In this document: piece after piece, positions 43,464-52,649 of the stretch
Position numbering within the stretch: position 1 is the stretch's first letter
Layout of the letters: each line of letters opens with the position of its first letter
Source of the DNA: Velocimicrobium porci
GTDB lineage: Bacteria > Bacillota > Clostridia > Lachnospirales > Lachnospiraceae
Length of the DNA: 64,000 nt
Assembly: GCF_009696045.1 (NCBI RefSeq)
Contig: NZ_VUMT01000014.1
Span: 1 to 64,000 of the forward strand
Direction of reading: 5' to 3'
Notes under the pieces: model-generated
What the model saw: only the letters and a program-made list of their open reading frames with translations
What the model was told of the DNA's origin: nothing
The model's database searches: none
Program-made: the position numbers and the translations under genes

Positions 43464-44000
43464 ATGTATCAGATTAATGATATGATTATTTATGGGGTGA
43501 ATGGCATTTGTAAAATCGTTGATATTGCAGATAAGGAATTTAGTGGAAGTAAGACAGAATATTATGTATTGAAACCATTAAATAATCAGGCTTCCACTAT
43601 CTATGTTCCGGTTAATAATGAGAATCTCAAGAAGAAAATGAGATGTGTCCTGTCGGTTTCAGAAATTTATGAAATCATTCATTCAATGCCGGAAGAAAAA
43701 TCGGTTTGGATTGAAAATGAAAATGAACGTAAAGAAAAATATAAAGAAATTATTGCCTGTGGCAATCGCAGGGAGCTTGTGCAGATAATAAAAGCTTTAT
43801 ATACTCACCAACAACAGCTGCAGGCAAAAGGGAAAAAACTTCATGCCGCGGACGAACGTTTTTTTAAAGAGGCTGAAAAGTTATTGTATGAAGAATTTGC
43901 AATTGTGCTTGACATAAAACAGGAGCAAGTATTGCCATTTATATTAGAGCAGATTCAGCCGGGGCTGAAACATGGGCACAATAATAATCAGAGTATTTGA
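43464..44000 (+). CDS. CarD/CdnL-family transcription regulator
   Basis: 178 aa. N-terminal RNA-polymerase interaction (Tudor-like) domain (about 1-65; YQINDMIIYGVNGICKIVDI, YYVLKPLNNQASTIYVPV) and a helical C-terminal DNA-contacting domain (RRELVQIIKALYTHQQQLQAKGKKLHAADERFFKEAEKLL). CdnL stabilises open promoter complexes. The 3' end overlaps the GNAT gene tail to tail by 13 bp. Confidence 0.92.
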   Translation: MYQINDMIIYGVNGICKIVDIADKEFSGSKTEYYVLKPLNNQASTIYVPVNNENLKKKMRCVLSVSEIYEIIHSMPEEKSVWIENENERKEKYKEIIACGNRRELVQIIKALYTHQQQLQAKGKKLHAADERFFKEAEKLLYEEFAIVLDIKQEQVLPFILEQIQPGLKHGHNNNQSI

Positions 44001-44506
44001 TAATCATAGGCAAGTCGTTTTGTATCAGCATTTTGTTCTTCCGACAAATATATAATACCACAATATTGAAATCCTTGTTTTTTTAAGAACTGTTGCATTG
44101 GAATATTTCCTTCGTGGGTATCGATTCGAATCCAATTCAAACCGTGATTTTGAATTAACTTTTTTGCAAAAGAAATAAGCTGTGTTGCCAACCCTTGTTT
44201 TTTACAAGAAGTGGAAACAGCAATTCGGTGAATCACACCATATGGATTGTTGCTTCTGAATGAACCATTAAAAATTTGCTGATAAGATGGTTCTTCTTGA
44301 AAAGAGATGGAAATTGTTGCAAGTATTTGTCCATTTTCTACAAGAACATAGCTAATGGCCTGTTCTATATCAGAACGAATGGTATTTTCATTAGGATATC
44401 CGTTCTGCCATTGGCTGATACCCAATTCTTTGAGAGCATTTTGTGCCTGATGGATAATATCCATAATCATTGGTAAATCTTTTTTTTCTGCTATGCGAAT
44501 CTGCAT
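43988..44506 (-). CDS. GNAT-family N-acetyltransferase
   Basis: 172 aa. Acetyl-CoA binding motif A in GVIHRIAVSTSCKKQGLATQLISFA, with motif B near FLKKQGFQYCGIIYL. Substrate unknown. Next gene on the same strand is 16 bp downstream (ydcF-like). Confidence 0.88.
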   Translation of the reverse strand: MQIRIAEKKDLPMIMDIIHQAQNALKELGISQWQNGYPNENTIRSDIEQAISYVLVENGQILATISISFQEEPSYQQIFNGSFRSNNPYGVIHRIAVSTSCKKQGLATQLISFAKKLIQNHGLNWIRIDTHEGNIPMQQFLKKQGFQYCGIIYLSEEQNADTKRLAYDYQIL

Positions 44507-44522
44507 AATAACCTCCTAATTA

Positions 44523-45266
44523 TTAGATGTTTTTTACTAATTTATCTTTTATAAGTGCAAATAGTTCACGAACCATGAAGTGAACAAAAATAAGTGGGTC
44601 TGTAGGTGCAGGAATTCCAACGGGATTTTGTAAATTTAATTTTTTTGCAATCTGTAGTGCCCGATAGATATGAAAATTATTTGTTACAATGCCAACAGCG
44701 AGAACGTTTTTTTCGAGAAGTTCTTTGCTAAATAAAAAATTTTCATAGGTATTTGTTGAATCAGGTTCCATTTTAATTCGGTCAGAAGAAATACCTTTTT
44801 TAATTAGGTACCTATTCATTGCCTGTGCTTCTGTTATGGTTTCTCCTTTCCCTTTTCCACCAGATACAATTGCCGTTGTATCCGGATGGGCTTCCATATA
44901 GGAATATGCAGTTTCCAAACGAAATTGCAGGGATTTTGTAATTTGCTCCCCTTTCAAACCAGCTCCAAGAATGATAAGACAATCGATATTTGTCCTGGGA
45001 ACAGAGTGGATTTGCTTTAGGATAAAAAAAATATGACTACAAAACAACAATAGGAAAAAGAAAATTCCAAATATCAAGAGCAAATAAATACAATTCAAAA
45101 TCTTAGATTTTAAAATATAAGATTTCAATAAGGAAATCGTAAAACAAGTAAGTGCTCCAACTAGCCAAAAAAGAGCAAATGAAATTGGATTTTTAGTATA
45201 AAATACTACAAAACAAAAGTAAATAAGTAGTGAAAGACCGATGCCGATAAAAAGATAGTTTGTCAT
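44523..45266 (-). CDS. YdcF/SanA-family (DUF218) membrane protein
   Basis: 247 aa from ATG 45266 (GGAGG five bases upstream). Three membrane helices (about 1-85), then a Rossmann-like DUF218 domain: CLIILGAGLKGEQITKSLQFRLETAYSYM, AIVSGGKGKGETITEAQAM, EPDSTNTYENFLFSK, NNFHIYRALQIAKKL. Related proteins influence envelope or vancomycin tolerance; the biochemistry is unclear. The 45267-45570 gap upstream shows no clear feature. Confidence 0.88.
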   Translation of the reverse strand: MTNYLFIGIGLSLLIYFCFVVFYTKNPISFALFWLVGALTCFTISLLKSYILKSKILNCIYLLLIFGIFFFLLLFCSHIFFILKQIHSVPRTNIDCLIILGAGLKGEQITKSLQFRLETAYSYMEAHPDTTAIVSGGKGKGETITEAQAMNRYLIKKGISSDRIKMEPDSTNTYENFLFSKELLEKNVLAVGIVTNNFHIYRALQIAKKLNLQNPVGIPAPTDPLIFVHFMVRELFALIKDKLVKNI

Positions 45267-45570
45267 AGCTGCCTCCAGATAAAAGATATAATTACTATTA
45301 CATAAATAAATCAAGATGGCAAGAAATTTTTTAATTTCTGTAAATGCAATTTGGTTTTCTTATATAAATTATGAATGAGATATACAGGCACTTTGCATAA
45401 AAATGCGTAAATAGTGTAAAACACTTTGCTTTTTGTGCTGAAATATGATAATATAAGTAAAAACGAATGAAAAAGAAACTATAATTTGCAAAAAGTGAAA
45501 AAATATATTCTTGTTTTGCAATTCGAAAAACATGTCGAAGCAGTGAAATGAGAAAGGATGGTTAGATGAA

Positions 45571-46638
45571 ATGAATAATACAATCCTAATCGTTGATGAC
45601 ATAGAGATAAATCGTGAAATATTAAGTCTTTTGTTTGATGAAGGTTATCAGATTATTGAAGCAGAGGATGGATTTCAGGCGATAGAAAAAATAAAAGAAG
45701 AAAAAGAAAATTTATCTGCAATACTTTTGGATATTATTATGCCTAATATGGATGGTTTTGGCGTTTTAGAATATATGAATAAAGAAAAATTGATGAGTAA
45801 AATACCGGTTATTTTAATTACTGGAGATACATCAATGGAATTGAAGAAAAAAGGTTATGATTTAGGGGTATCTGATATTATTGAAAAACCATTTGATAAG
45901 CAAATTGTCCAAAAGCGTGTCAATAATTTGGTTGAGTTGTATTTTCATAAAAATAATCTTGAACAGTTGGTAGAAGAGCAGACAATAGAGATAAGGGAGA
46001 AAAATGATAAAATTAATCAGATGAATTACCGGCTTATTGATACATTAGGGACTATGGTTGAATTTAGAGATTTGGAATCCGGTGGGCATATTATGCGAGT
46101 AAGAGAATTAACAACTGTATTATTAAAATATGTCCAAAAATATTATAAAGAATATGGAATAACGAATGAGATAGCGGACATTATTGCTTATGCTTCTTCT
46201 ATGCACGACATTGGTAAAATAGCGATACCCGATAATATATTATTAAAGCCTGGAAAGCTGACAAAAGATGAATTTGAAGTTATGAAAACGCATACAGTAA
46301 AAGGGTGCGAAATACTTAATCGAGTGTCAATTGCTGATGACAGCTTGTATATGAGTTATTGTTACCAAATCATTAGAAGTCATCATGAAAAGTTTGATGG
46401 AACGGGATATCCGGATGGTTTAGAAAAAGATAAGATTCCGATTGCAGCACAAATTGTATCAATTGCTGATGTGTATGATGCATTAATTAGTGACCGGGTT
46501 TATAAAAAGGCTTATTCGAAACAAGAGGCATATGATATGATTTTAAGTGGAAAATGTGGTGGCTTTAATCCGAAACTGGTGGAGTGCTTTAAGTTGGCAA
46601 AAGAAGAATTTGAGCAAACAGCAGAAAGAATATCATAG
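45571..46638 (+). CDS. Response regulator with HD-GYP domain (cyclic-di-GMP phosphodiesterase)
   Basis: 355 aa. Receiver 1-125 with D54 in ILLDIIMPNMDG and K in IIEKPF; coiled linker; HD-GYP domain (about 155-350) with SSMHDIGKIAIPD (HD), HHEKFDGTGYPDGL (GTGYP) and IVSIADVYDALISDRVYK. Degrades cyclic di-GMP when phosphorylated. The cognate kinase is not adjacent. Confidence 0.92.
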   Translation: MNNTILIVDDIEINREILSLLFDEGYQIIEAEDGFQAIEKIKEEKENLSAILLDIIMPNMDGFGVLEYMNKEKLMSKIPVILITGDTSMELKKKGYDLGVSDIIEKPFDKQIVQKRVNNLVELYFHKNNLEQLVEEQTIEIREKNDKINQMNYRLIDTLGTMVEFRDLESGGHIMRVRELTTVLLKYVQKYYKEYGITNEIADIIAYASSMHDIGKIAIPDNILLKPGKLTKDEFEVMKTHTVKGCEILNRVSIADDSLYMSYCYQIIRSHHEKFDGTGYPDGLEKDKIPIAAQIVSIADVYDALISDRVYKKAYSKQEAYDMILSGKCGGFNPKLVECFKLAKEEFEQTAERIS

Positions 46639-46656
46639 AAAGAGAAAGGTGTATAA

Positions 46657-47409
46657 ATGAAAGATTTCTTTACATTAGAATGTTGTGTAGATTCTGTCGA
46701 ATCTGCTTTGAATGCAGAACGGGGTGGGGCAACGAGGATTGAATTATGTTCTAATTTGATTATAGGCGGTACAACTCCGACAAAAGCACTGTTTGAAACA
46801 ATCAGAGAACAGTCATCAATCCGTATCCACGTTTTAATACGACCACGATTTGGTGATTTTTTATATACAGAAGCAGAGTTTGAAATTATTCAGAGAGAAA
46901 TACAGTTATTTCAGGAGTTGGGAGCCGAAGGCGTTGTAGTTGGATGTTTGACAAAGGATGGAGAACTGGATTTTGGTCGTATGAAAAAATTGAGGTCAGA
47001 AGCAAAAGATATGTCTGTTACTTTGCACAGGGCTTTTGATGTCTGTAAAGATGCCAAAAAAACATTAAGGCAGGCACAGGATTTGGGAATTAATACAATT
47101 CTTACTTCCGGTCAAAAGCAAAGTGCAATCGAAGGAATTGAATTGCTAAAGGAGTTGGAAGCAGAGTCTGGTGATGTTTCAATTATGGCCGGGGCTATGA
47201 TAACACCTCAGGTAATACAATATTTTTTAGAAGAAACAGAAATTAGTGCCTATCATATGTCTGGAAAACAGATTTTACAAAGTCAGATGGAATATCGAAA
47301 CATGGAAGTAAATATGGGGCTTTCCTTTTTTAGTGAATATGAAATTTATCGTACAGACGAAGAAGCAATAAAGAAAGCCAAAATGATATTAGAACAATGT
47401 GTAAAATGA
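46657..47409 (+). CDS. cutC: CutC family protein
   Basis: 250 aa, normal length. TIM-barrel CutC: LECCVDSVESALNAERGGATRIELCSNL at the N-terminus, IRPRFGDFLYTEAE, VTLHRAFDVCKDAKKTL, ILTSGQKQSAIEG. Once linked to copper homeostasis; some members are now reported to act on other substrates. 18 bp after the HD-GYP gene. Confidence 0.93.
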   Translation: MKDFFTLECCVDSVESALNAERGGATRIELCSNLIIGGTTPTKALFETIREQSSIRIHVLIRPRFGDFLYTEAEFEIIQREIQLFQELGAEGVVVGCLTKDGELDFGRMKKLRSEAKDMSVTLHRAFDVCKDAKKTLRQAQDLGINTILTSGQKQSAIEGIELLKELEAESGDVSIMAGAMITPQVIQYFLEETEISAYHMSGKQILQSQMEYRNMEVNMGLSFFSEYEIYRTDEEAIKKAKMILEQCVK

Positions 47410-47517
47410 TAAGCAATAGAACTAGCCTCAAAAAGAAATTCCATTTCTTTTCGAATTATGCTAAAATAGCAGTCGGATAAATAAAATGACGATCTGGAAA
47501 AGGAAAGGAGTATTTTT

Positions 47518-48831
47518 GTGGGTAAAAAAGCAGGATTATTACCAATAGGCGTTTTTTTAGTCTTATTTTTAGGAGTTGGATGTGCGACTGGCGATTTTTA
47601 TAAAATGCCGGCAATTGTAGCTTTTTTGATAGCACTTTTGGTAGCGTTTCTTCAAAATAGAACATTGAGTTTTCAAGAAAAAATTCATGTAATAGCAGGA
47701 GGTGTTGGAAATGATAATATTATTACGATGTGCTTGATTTTTTTGGCAGCCGGTGCGTTTTCAGGAACGGTGTCAGCAGCTGGCGGAGTAGAAAGTACAG
47801 TTAATCTTGGTCTTTCGATTCTTCCGTCAGGGATTGTAGTAGCTGGACTTATGATGATTGCGTGTTTTATTTCTGTGTCGATGGGAACCAGTATGGGAAC
47901 AATCGGGGCACTTGGACCAATTGCAATCGGGATTAGTGATAAGACAGGATATTCATTAGCAATCTGTATTGGTGCAGTTGTAAGTGGAGCAATGTTTGGA
48001 GATAATTTATCTATGATTTCTGATACTACGATTGCAGCTGTTCGGACACAAGGATGTGAGATGAAAGATAAATTTAAGGAAAACTTTTTCCTTGTTTTGC
48101 CGGCAGCATGTATTTCGCTTATATTATATGGGGTACTGGCGAGAAATGGAAGCTATCAGATGAATGAAGCATTACCTTATCATCTGATACAAGTAATTCC
48201 ATATGTTGTTGTATTAGCAGGAGCGTTAATTGGAATTAATGTGTTTATTGTGTTAATTAGTGGAACTTTAGTGTCAATTTTAGCTGGGCTTTTGACAAGT
48301 ACGATTGCAGTTGATGAAATTTTTACTGTTATGCAGGAAGGAATTACATCAATGTATGATATCACTGTGATTTCTATTATTGTTGCATGTATTGTATCAC
48401 TTGTGAAAAAGAATGGTGGAATCGAATATATTTTAGATATTATTCATCGTAGCATTAAGAGTCACTCGGGTGGTGAATTTGGAATCGCAATTTTGGCAGT
48501 TTTAGTAGATCTGTGTACAGCGAATAATACAATCGCGATTGTTATGGCAGGACCAATAGCAAAGGAAATTAGTGAGGATTATAATATATCACCAAGAAGA
48601 ACAGCTTCTTTGTTGGATATTTTTACTTCTGTGACGCAGGGATTGATACCGTATGGTGCCCAGCTGTTACTGGCGGCAGGCTTAACGAAACTTTCGCCAG
48701 TAAATATAATTCCATACTTATTCTATCCTGTTTTAATGGGAATCAGTGTAATTTTCATCTTGTTAATCAGAAAGGATGAGAAAGTCCCTCTAACAGAGGA
48801 AACTCAAATTGATTTTAACAAAAACCTTTAA
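47518..48831 (+). CDS. NhaC-family Na+/H+ antiporter-like transporter
   Basis: 437 aa from GTG 47518 (GGAAAGGAG upstream). About eleven membrane segments. Family motifs: MGTSMGTIGALGPIAIGIS, GAVVSGAMFGDNLSMISDTTIAAVRTQGCEMKDKFKENF, DLCTANNTIAIVMAGPIAKEISEDY. Exchanges sodium or organic solutes for protons. Confidence 0.9.
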   Translation: MGKKAGLLPIGVFLVLFLGVGCATGDFYKMPAIVAFLIALLVAFLQNRTLSFQEKIHVIAGGVGNDNIITMCLIFLAAGAFSGTVSAAGGVESTVNLGLSILPSGIVVAGLMMIACFISVSMGTSMGTIGALGPIAIGISDKTGYSLAICIGAVVSGAMFGDNLSMISDTTIAAVRTQGCEMKDKFKENFFLVLPAACISLILYGVLARNGSYQMNEALPYHLIQVIPYVVVLAGALIGINVFIVLISGTLVSILAGLLTSTIAVDEIFTVMQEGITSMYDITVISIIVACIVSLVKKNGGIEYILDIIHRSIKSHSGGEFGIAILAVLVDLCTANNTIAIVMAGPIAKEISEDYNISPRRTASLLDIFTSVTQGLIPYGAQLLLAAGLTKLSPVNIIPYLFYPVLMGISVIFILLIRKDEKVPLTEETQIDFNKNL

Positions 48832-48846
48832 CAGGAGTAATTTTAA

Positions 48847-49548
48847 ATGGAATGGACAAAAGAGCGATATCATAAGGAGATAAGAGTTTGCTTAAATCAA
48901 TTGTCAGAGCAAAAGTATCAAAGATTTAGCAGCAAACTGCTTCCTGGGACAGAAAATATACTGGGAGTACGGTTCCCAAAGTTGAGAAGTTTGGCAAAAA
49001 CGATAGCAAAAGATGACTGGAAGACGTATCTTCAGGTAGCACAAGATGATACATTCGAAGAAATTATGCTTCAGGGAATGGTAATAGGTTCTGTAAAAGC
49101 AGAGCTTGAAGAACTAATTCCTTATATGAGAGAGTTTATTGATAAAATTGATAACTGGTCTGTATGTGACAGTTTTTGTAGCAGTTTGAAAAGAACTGCG
49201 AAAGAAAAAGAACAAATGTGGGAATTCCTTCAGGAGTATTTTCATTCGGAACGGGAGTATGACTTGCGATTTGCAGTTGTTATGTTTTTAAATTATTATG
49301 TGGAAAAAGAATACTTGCAAATTGGATTTGGATATTTTGATAAAATAAATAGGGAAAAGTATTATGTAAAGATGGCAGTTGCGTGGGCGATCTCTATTTG
49401 TTACATCAAATATCAGAATGAAACAATTGTGTATCTTGAGCATTGCAAGTTGGATATTGATACTTACAATAAGGCATTACAAAAGATAATAGAATCAACA
49501 CGTGTGGCAAAGGAAGAAAAACAGAAAATTCGCATGATGAAAAGATAA
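48847..49548 (+). CDS. DNA alkylation repair protein (AlkD family)
   Basis: 233 aa. HEAT-like α-helical repeats with the family signature KYQRFSSKLLPGTENILGVRFPKLR and YYVKMAVAWAISICYIKY. AlkD-type glycosylases remove N3/N7-alkylated purines. 15 bp after the antiporter, probably one transcript. Confidence 0.9.
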   Translation: MEWTKERYHKEIRVCLNQLSEQKYQRFSSKLLPGTENILGVRFPKLRSLAKTIAKDDWKTYLQVAQDDTFEEIMLQGMVIGSVKAELEELIPYMREFIDKIDNWSVCDSFCSSLKRTAKEKEQMWEFLQEYFHSEREYDLRFAVVMFLNYYVEKEYLQIGFGYFDKINREKYYVKMAVAWAISICYIKYQNETIVYLEHCKLDIDTYNKALQKIIESTRVAKEEKQKIRMMKR

Positions 49549-49566
49549 ACTAATTTAGTAAATAAT

Positions 49567-49594
49567 TTGACAAATAAAAATAATCTGTTATAAT
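49567..49594 (+). promoter_or_regulatory. Promoter of the T-box-tyrS unit
   Basis: TTGACA, 16-bp spacer, TATAAT. Confidence 0.85.
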
Positions 49595-49599
49595 AGCAA

Positions 49600-49903
49600 T
49601 TAATTGACATAGGCGATGATAAGAATAAGTAGTTATCTGAGGAACCGACAGAAAGTGACCGGGTGATGAGAGGTGCAGGGAAGACAGATAATGAATACCT
49701 CTTTGAGCTTCACTCTGAACACAATTGGATTTGTAAGTAGGCAGTGACGGACGAAAGACAGAAAGATGTCTTGGCACACGTTATAGTGCAAGGGTATCGC
49801 TTTTATTAGGCTGTACTTGATGAGTCAGATGGTGTGAACCATTTGAGAAAAAAGGTGGTAACGCGAGATATACCTCGTCCTTTTAATAGGACGGGGTTTT
49901 TTT
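49600..49903 (+). ncRNA. T-box leader (tyrosine)
   Basis: Stem I region with GATGAGAGG and specifier TAC (49696-49698) in AATGAATACCTC, T-box bulge AAGGTGGTAACGCG (49852-49865), then the terminator CCTCGTCC...GGACGGGG plus TTTTTTT (49873-49903). Uncharged tRNA-Tyr should favour antitermination of tyrS. The TGGT end of the bulge fits a tRNA with discriminator A. Confidence 0.9.
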
Positions 49904-50027
49904 ACTTTATAGGAAACTTCGTCTCCTATAAAGCAAAAAGCCTTCCGGGAGGGAACGCACTGCGTCGGAGATGAATTATGTCGCCAAAGCGACTCGCCGC
50001 AGGCGGAGAATCTTGCGAAACAGGATT
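49904..50027. repeat. Multi-hairpin dispersed repeat, copy B, inside the tyrS leader
   Basis: Starts right after the T-box terminator. Hairpins: CTTTATAGG/CCTATAAAG, CCTTCC-GGGAGG, GTCGC-CAAA-GCGAC, CTCGCC-GCA-GGCGGAG, AATCTTG-CGAAA-CAGGATT. Homologous to copy A (8675-8797); the first unit is shared with copy C. The sequence to the tyrS start (50028-50149) holds nothing else apparent. Confidence 0.8.
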
Positions 50028-50149
50028 CTATCTTATTAGTAGGAACTTTTATCGGAAATCGCTTCGTCAATCGAAAGAAAATAGAGAAAAATAAAAGAAA
50101 GGAAAAGTATGAGTGTATTACAACGATACGATATCATACAGGTGAAAAC

Positions 50150-51373
50150 ATGACAGTATATGAAGAATTAGTTGCCAGAGGGTTAATTGCCCAAGTGACA
50201 GATGAAGAAGAAATTAAGGAACTCATTAACAATGGAAAAGCAACATTTTACATTGGTTTTGACCCAACAGCGGATAGTCTGCATGTAGGACATTTTATGG
50301 CATTGTGCCTGATGAAACGTCTTCAAATGGCGGGAAATAAGCCGATTGCACTTCTTGGAGGGGGAACAGGAATGATTGGTGACCCATCCGGAAGAACAGA
50401 TATGCGTCAAATGATGACACCGGAAACAATTCAGCATAATTGTGACTGCTTTAAAGAACAAATGAGCCGGTTTATTGACTTTTCTGATGGAAAAGCGTTG
50501 TTAGTAAATAATGCAGAATGGTTAATGAATCTTAACTATGTGGAGTTATTAAGAGAAGTAGGTCCACATTTTAGTGTAAACCGTATGCTTACAGCAGAGT
50601 GCTACAAACAGAGAATGGAAAGAGGTCTTAGCTTCTTAGAATTTAACTACATGATAATGCAAAGTTATGATTTCCTCGCTTTATACCAAAAATATGGCTG
50701 TAATATGCAATTTGGCGGAGATGACCAATGGAGCAATATGCTTGGAGGCACGGAATTAATTCGTCGTAAACTTGGTAAAGATGCTTATGCAATGACGATA
50801 ACATTATTGCTTAATTCCGAAGGCAAAAAAATGGGAAAAACACAGTCTGGTGCAGTATGGCTTGACCCAAATAAGACTTCTCCATTTGATTTTTACCAAT
50901 ACTGGAGAAATGTAGCAGATGCTGACGTACTAAAATGTCTTCGTATGCTTACATTCCTTCCACTTGAACAAATTGATGAAATGGATAAATGGGAAGGAAG
51001 TCAGCTAAATGAAGCGAAAGAAATCTTAGCTTACGAATTAACTAAGATGGTTCATGGCGAAGAAGAGGCAGTGAAAGCAAAAGAGGCTGCAAGAGCATTA
51101 TTTTTCAGCGGAAATGCTGCTAATATGCCAACAGCAGAATTAGCAGAAGAAGATTTTAAAGATGGAAAAATTGATTTAATTTCTATTCTTGTAAAATCTG
51201 AACTTGTTCCATCCCGTTCAGAGGGAAGACGTGCAATTGAGCAAGGTGGAGTTTCGATTGATGGAGAAAAAATTACAGATATTCACTTTGAAATCGAAAG
51301 AGATACGCTAACTGGGGAAGGAATTGTAGTAAAGCGCGGTAAGAAAAACTTTAGAAAAGTGATTGTAAAATAA
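50150..51373 (+). CDS. tyrS: Tyrosyl-tRNA synthetase
   Basis: 407 aa. Class I HIGH-like HVGH in [18 protein letters not shown] (KMSKS equivalent) in [27 protein letters not shown]-like tyrosine-binding core; C-terminal S4 RNA-binding domain (about 340-407). The leader carries a tyrosine T-box, so expression responds to uncharged tRNA-Tyr. Confidence 0.97.
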   Translation: MTVYEELVARGLIAQVTDEEEIKELINNGKATFYIGFDPTADSLHVGHFMALCLMKRLQMAGNKPIALLGGGTGMIGDPSGRTDMRQMMTPETIQHNCDCFKEQMSRFIDFSDGKALLVNNAEWLMNLNYVELLREVGPHFSVNRMLTAECYKQRMERGLSFLEFNYMIMQSYDFLALYQKYGCNMQFGGDDQWSNMLGGTELIRRKLGKDAYAMTITLLLNSEGKKMGKTQSGAVWLDPNKTSPFDFYQYWRNVADADVLKCLRMLTFLPLEQIDEMDKWEGSQLNEAKEILAYELTKMVHGEEEAVKAKEAARALFFSGNAANMPTAELAEEDFKDGKIDLISILVKSELVPSRSEGRRAIEQGGVSIDGEKITDIHFEIERDTLTGEGIVVKRGKKNFRKVIVK

Positions 51374-51385
51374 AAAAGAAAAGTG

Positions 51386-51440
51386 ATAAGGCTGTTATAC
51401 AATAAAAGAAAAAAGTTTTTATCGTATAACAGCCTTATTG
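51386..51440. terminator. Bidirectional terminator between tyrS and larC
   Basis: ATAAGGCTGTTATAC/GTATAACAGCCTTAT with a 24-nt loop containing both A- and T-runs. Confidence 0.8.
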
Positions 51441-51458
51441 TTAAAATGTTAGAATGAA

Positions 51459-52649
51459 TTAAATATGATAAAAACAGCGGTAAGCTTCTTCTTTGATTAC
51501 CGATAGAGGAAGATTATGACATTCGGCACAAGAGCGCAAATCTTCATATTCCGGTTTTAATTTTTCGATTCCAAATCCTTTGCTGATTTTAAAATGGATA
51601 GTACCATAGGAAGTTTCAATCGGAACTTTTTCCGAGTTTAAAGTTATTCGGTCGCAATGGTACAAACGAATACCAAGAGTCGCTGTATGTAAAAGGATTA
51701 AATGACTTAATTTTGTGACAAGTGGTTCTTTACATAAGCAGGTGAGCATGGTGGCAGGGCGGTTTTTTTTCATGCCGATTGCCGTTGTATATACGTCAAG
51801 TGCCCCCTGCTCTAATAGGAGAGAAGAAACATATCCGATTGATTCAGGGGTCATGTCATCAAGGTTACAACGAATTTCAACAATTGTGTCTGTGATTGCG
51901 GGCATTTGAAGTTTAGGCTGGTCATGCTCCGATTGATTTTTATGTAAAAGAATAGCACAGAGGCAGGTTTTTGATTCATTAGAATCAATTCCAAATCCAT
52001 AGGATTCTATATCAGCAGTAGGAAGCGGTTCGTAATTTGTAACAAAATAGTTCAAGATAGCAACCCCTTCTAAAGTGCATATGGCTGGTTGAGAATACTG
52101 AATAGAAACAGGAATGTTTGCTAATAATTCGAGCATCTCTGGCACTGGAGGAGAGCTGGTTCCAAAACAGAGTGAAACAGGGGAAGCATATATTTTGTCA
52201 GGTTGCAGGATTGAAAAGAGCAGACAGCACCCGGTTATTAGAATAATTGTTTTATAAGTTTTAAGAGGCGGAAAAAAGATTTGTTCTTCTGGAATGTTCC
52301 GGGTTTTTGAAACGGATTTCTGCATCAAGGTATAGATAGCAACTATCTGTTTTCTTATAACAAACGATACGGGAAGTGTGTTAATGTAGTTGCGGATGGA
52401 AGAAAATGTAATTTCCTCATTCCAGTATGGTTGATTTAATATTTCGGAAGAAACCGTTATCGCTAAGCCAGACGCAGAGTGATTAGGACAAGGAACGATT
52501 TGAGGCGTTATTATCTCTGAATCTGGAAAAGCGGAGCAAATTGCAGTTAAAAAGTTCTTTTTTTGCACTGATGTGCATAATTCGTATAATGCCCCAATTA
52601 ATTGATTGCCAGAAACTCCGGAAGAACAGTCAAGAAAGATTAATTTCAA
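51459..52649 (-). CDS. larC: LarC-like nickel-insertion protein, divergent
   Basis: 396 aa. LarC inserts nickel into the pincer nucleotide cofactor of lactate racemase-type enzymes. The C-terminal part is recognisable (EIRCNLDDMTPESIGYVSSLLLEQGALDVYTTAIGMKKNRP...). The N-terminal part is altered: the family's GISGDM is GVSGNQ, and the histidine-rich HEVG segment reads FFPPLKTYKTI. One continuous frame, unlike the LarC1/LarC2 frameshift arrangement of some bacteria. It overlaps larB by 4 bp. Confidence 0.8.
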   Translation of the reverse strand: MKLIFLDCSSGVSGNQLIGALYELCTSVQKKNFLTAICSAFPDSEIITPQIVPCPNHSASGLAITVSSEILNQPYWNEEITFSSIRNYINTLPVSFVIRKQIVAIYTLMQKSVSKTRNIPEEQIFFPPLKTYKTIILITGCCLLFSILQPDKIYASPVSLCFGTSSPPVPEMLELLANIPVSIQYSQPAICTLEGVAILNYFVTNYEPLPTADIESYGFGIDSNESKTCLCAILLHKNQSEHDQPKLQMPAITDTIVEIRCNLDDMTPESIGYVSSLLLEQGALDVYTTAIGMKKNRPATMLTCLCKEPLVTKLSHLILLHTATLGIRLYHCDRITLNSEKVPIETSYGTIHFKISKGFGIEKLKPEYEDLRSCAECHNLPLSVIKEEAYRCFYHI

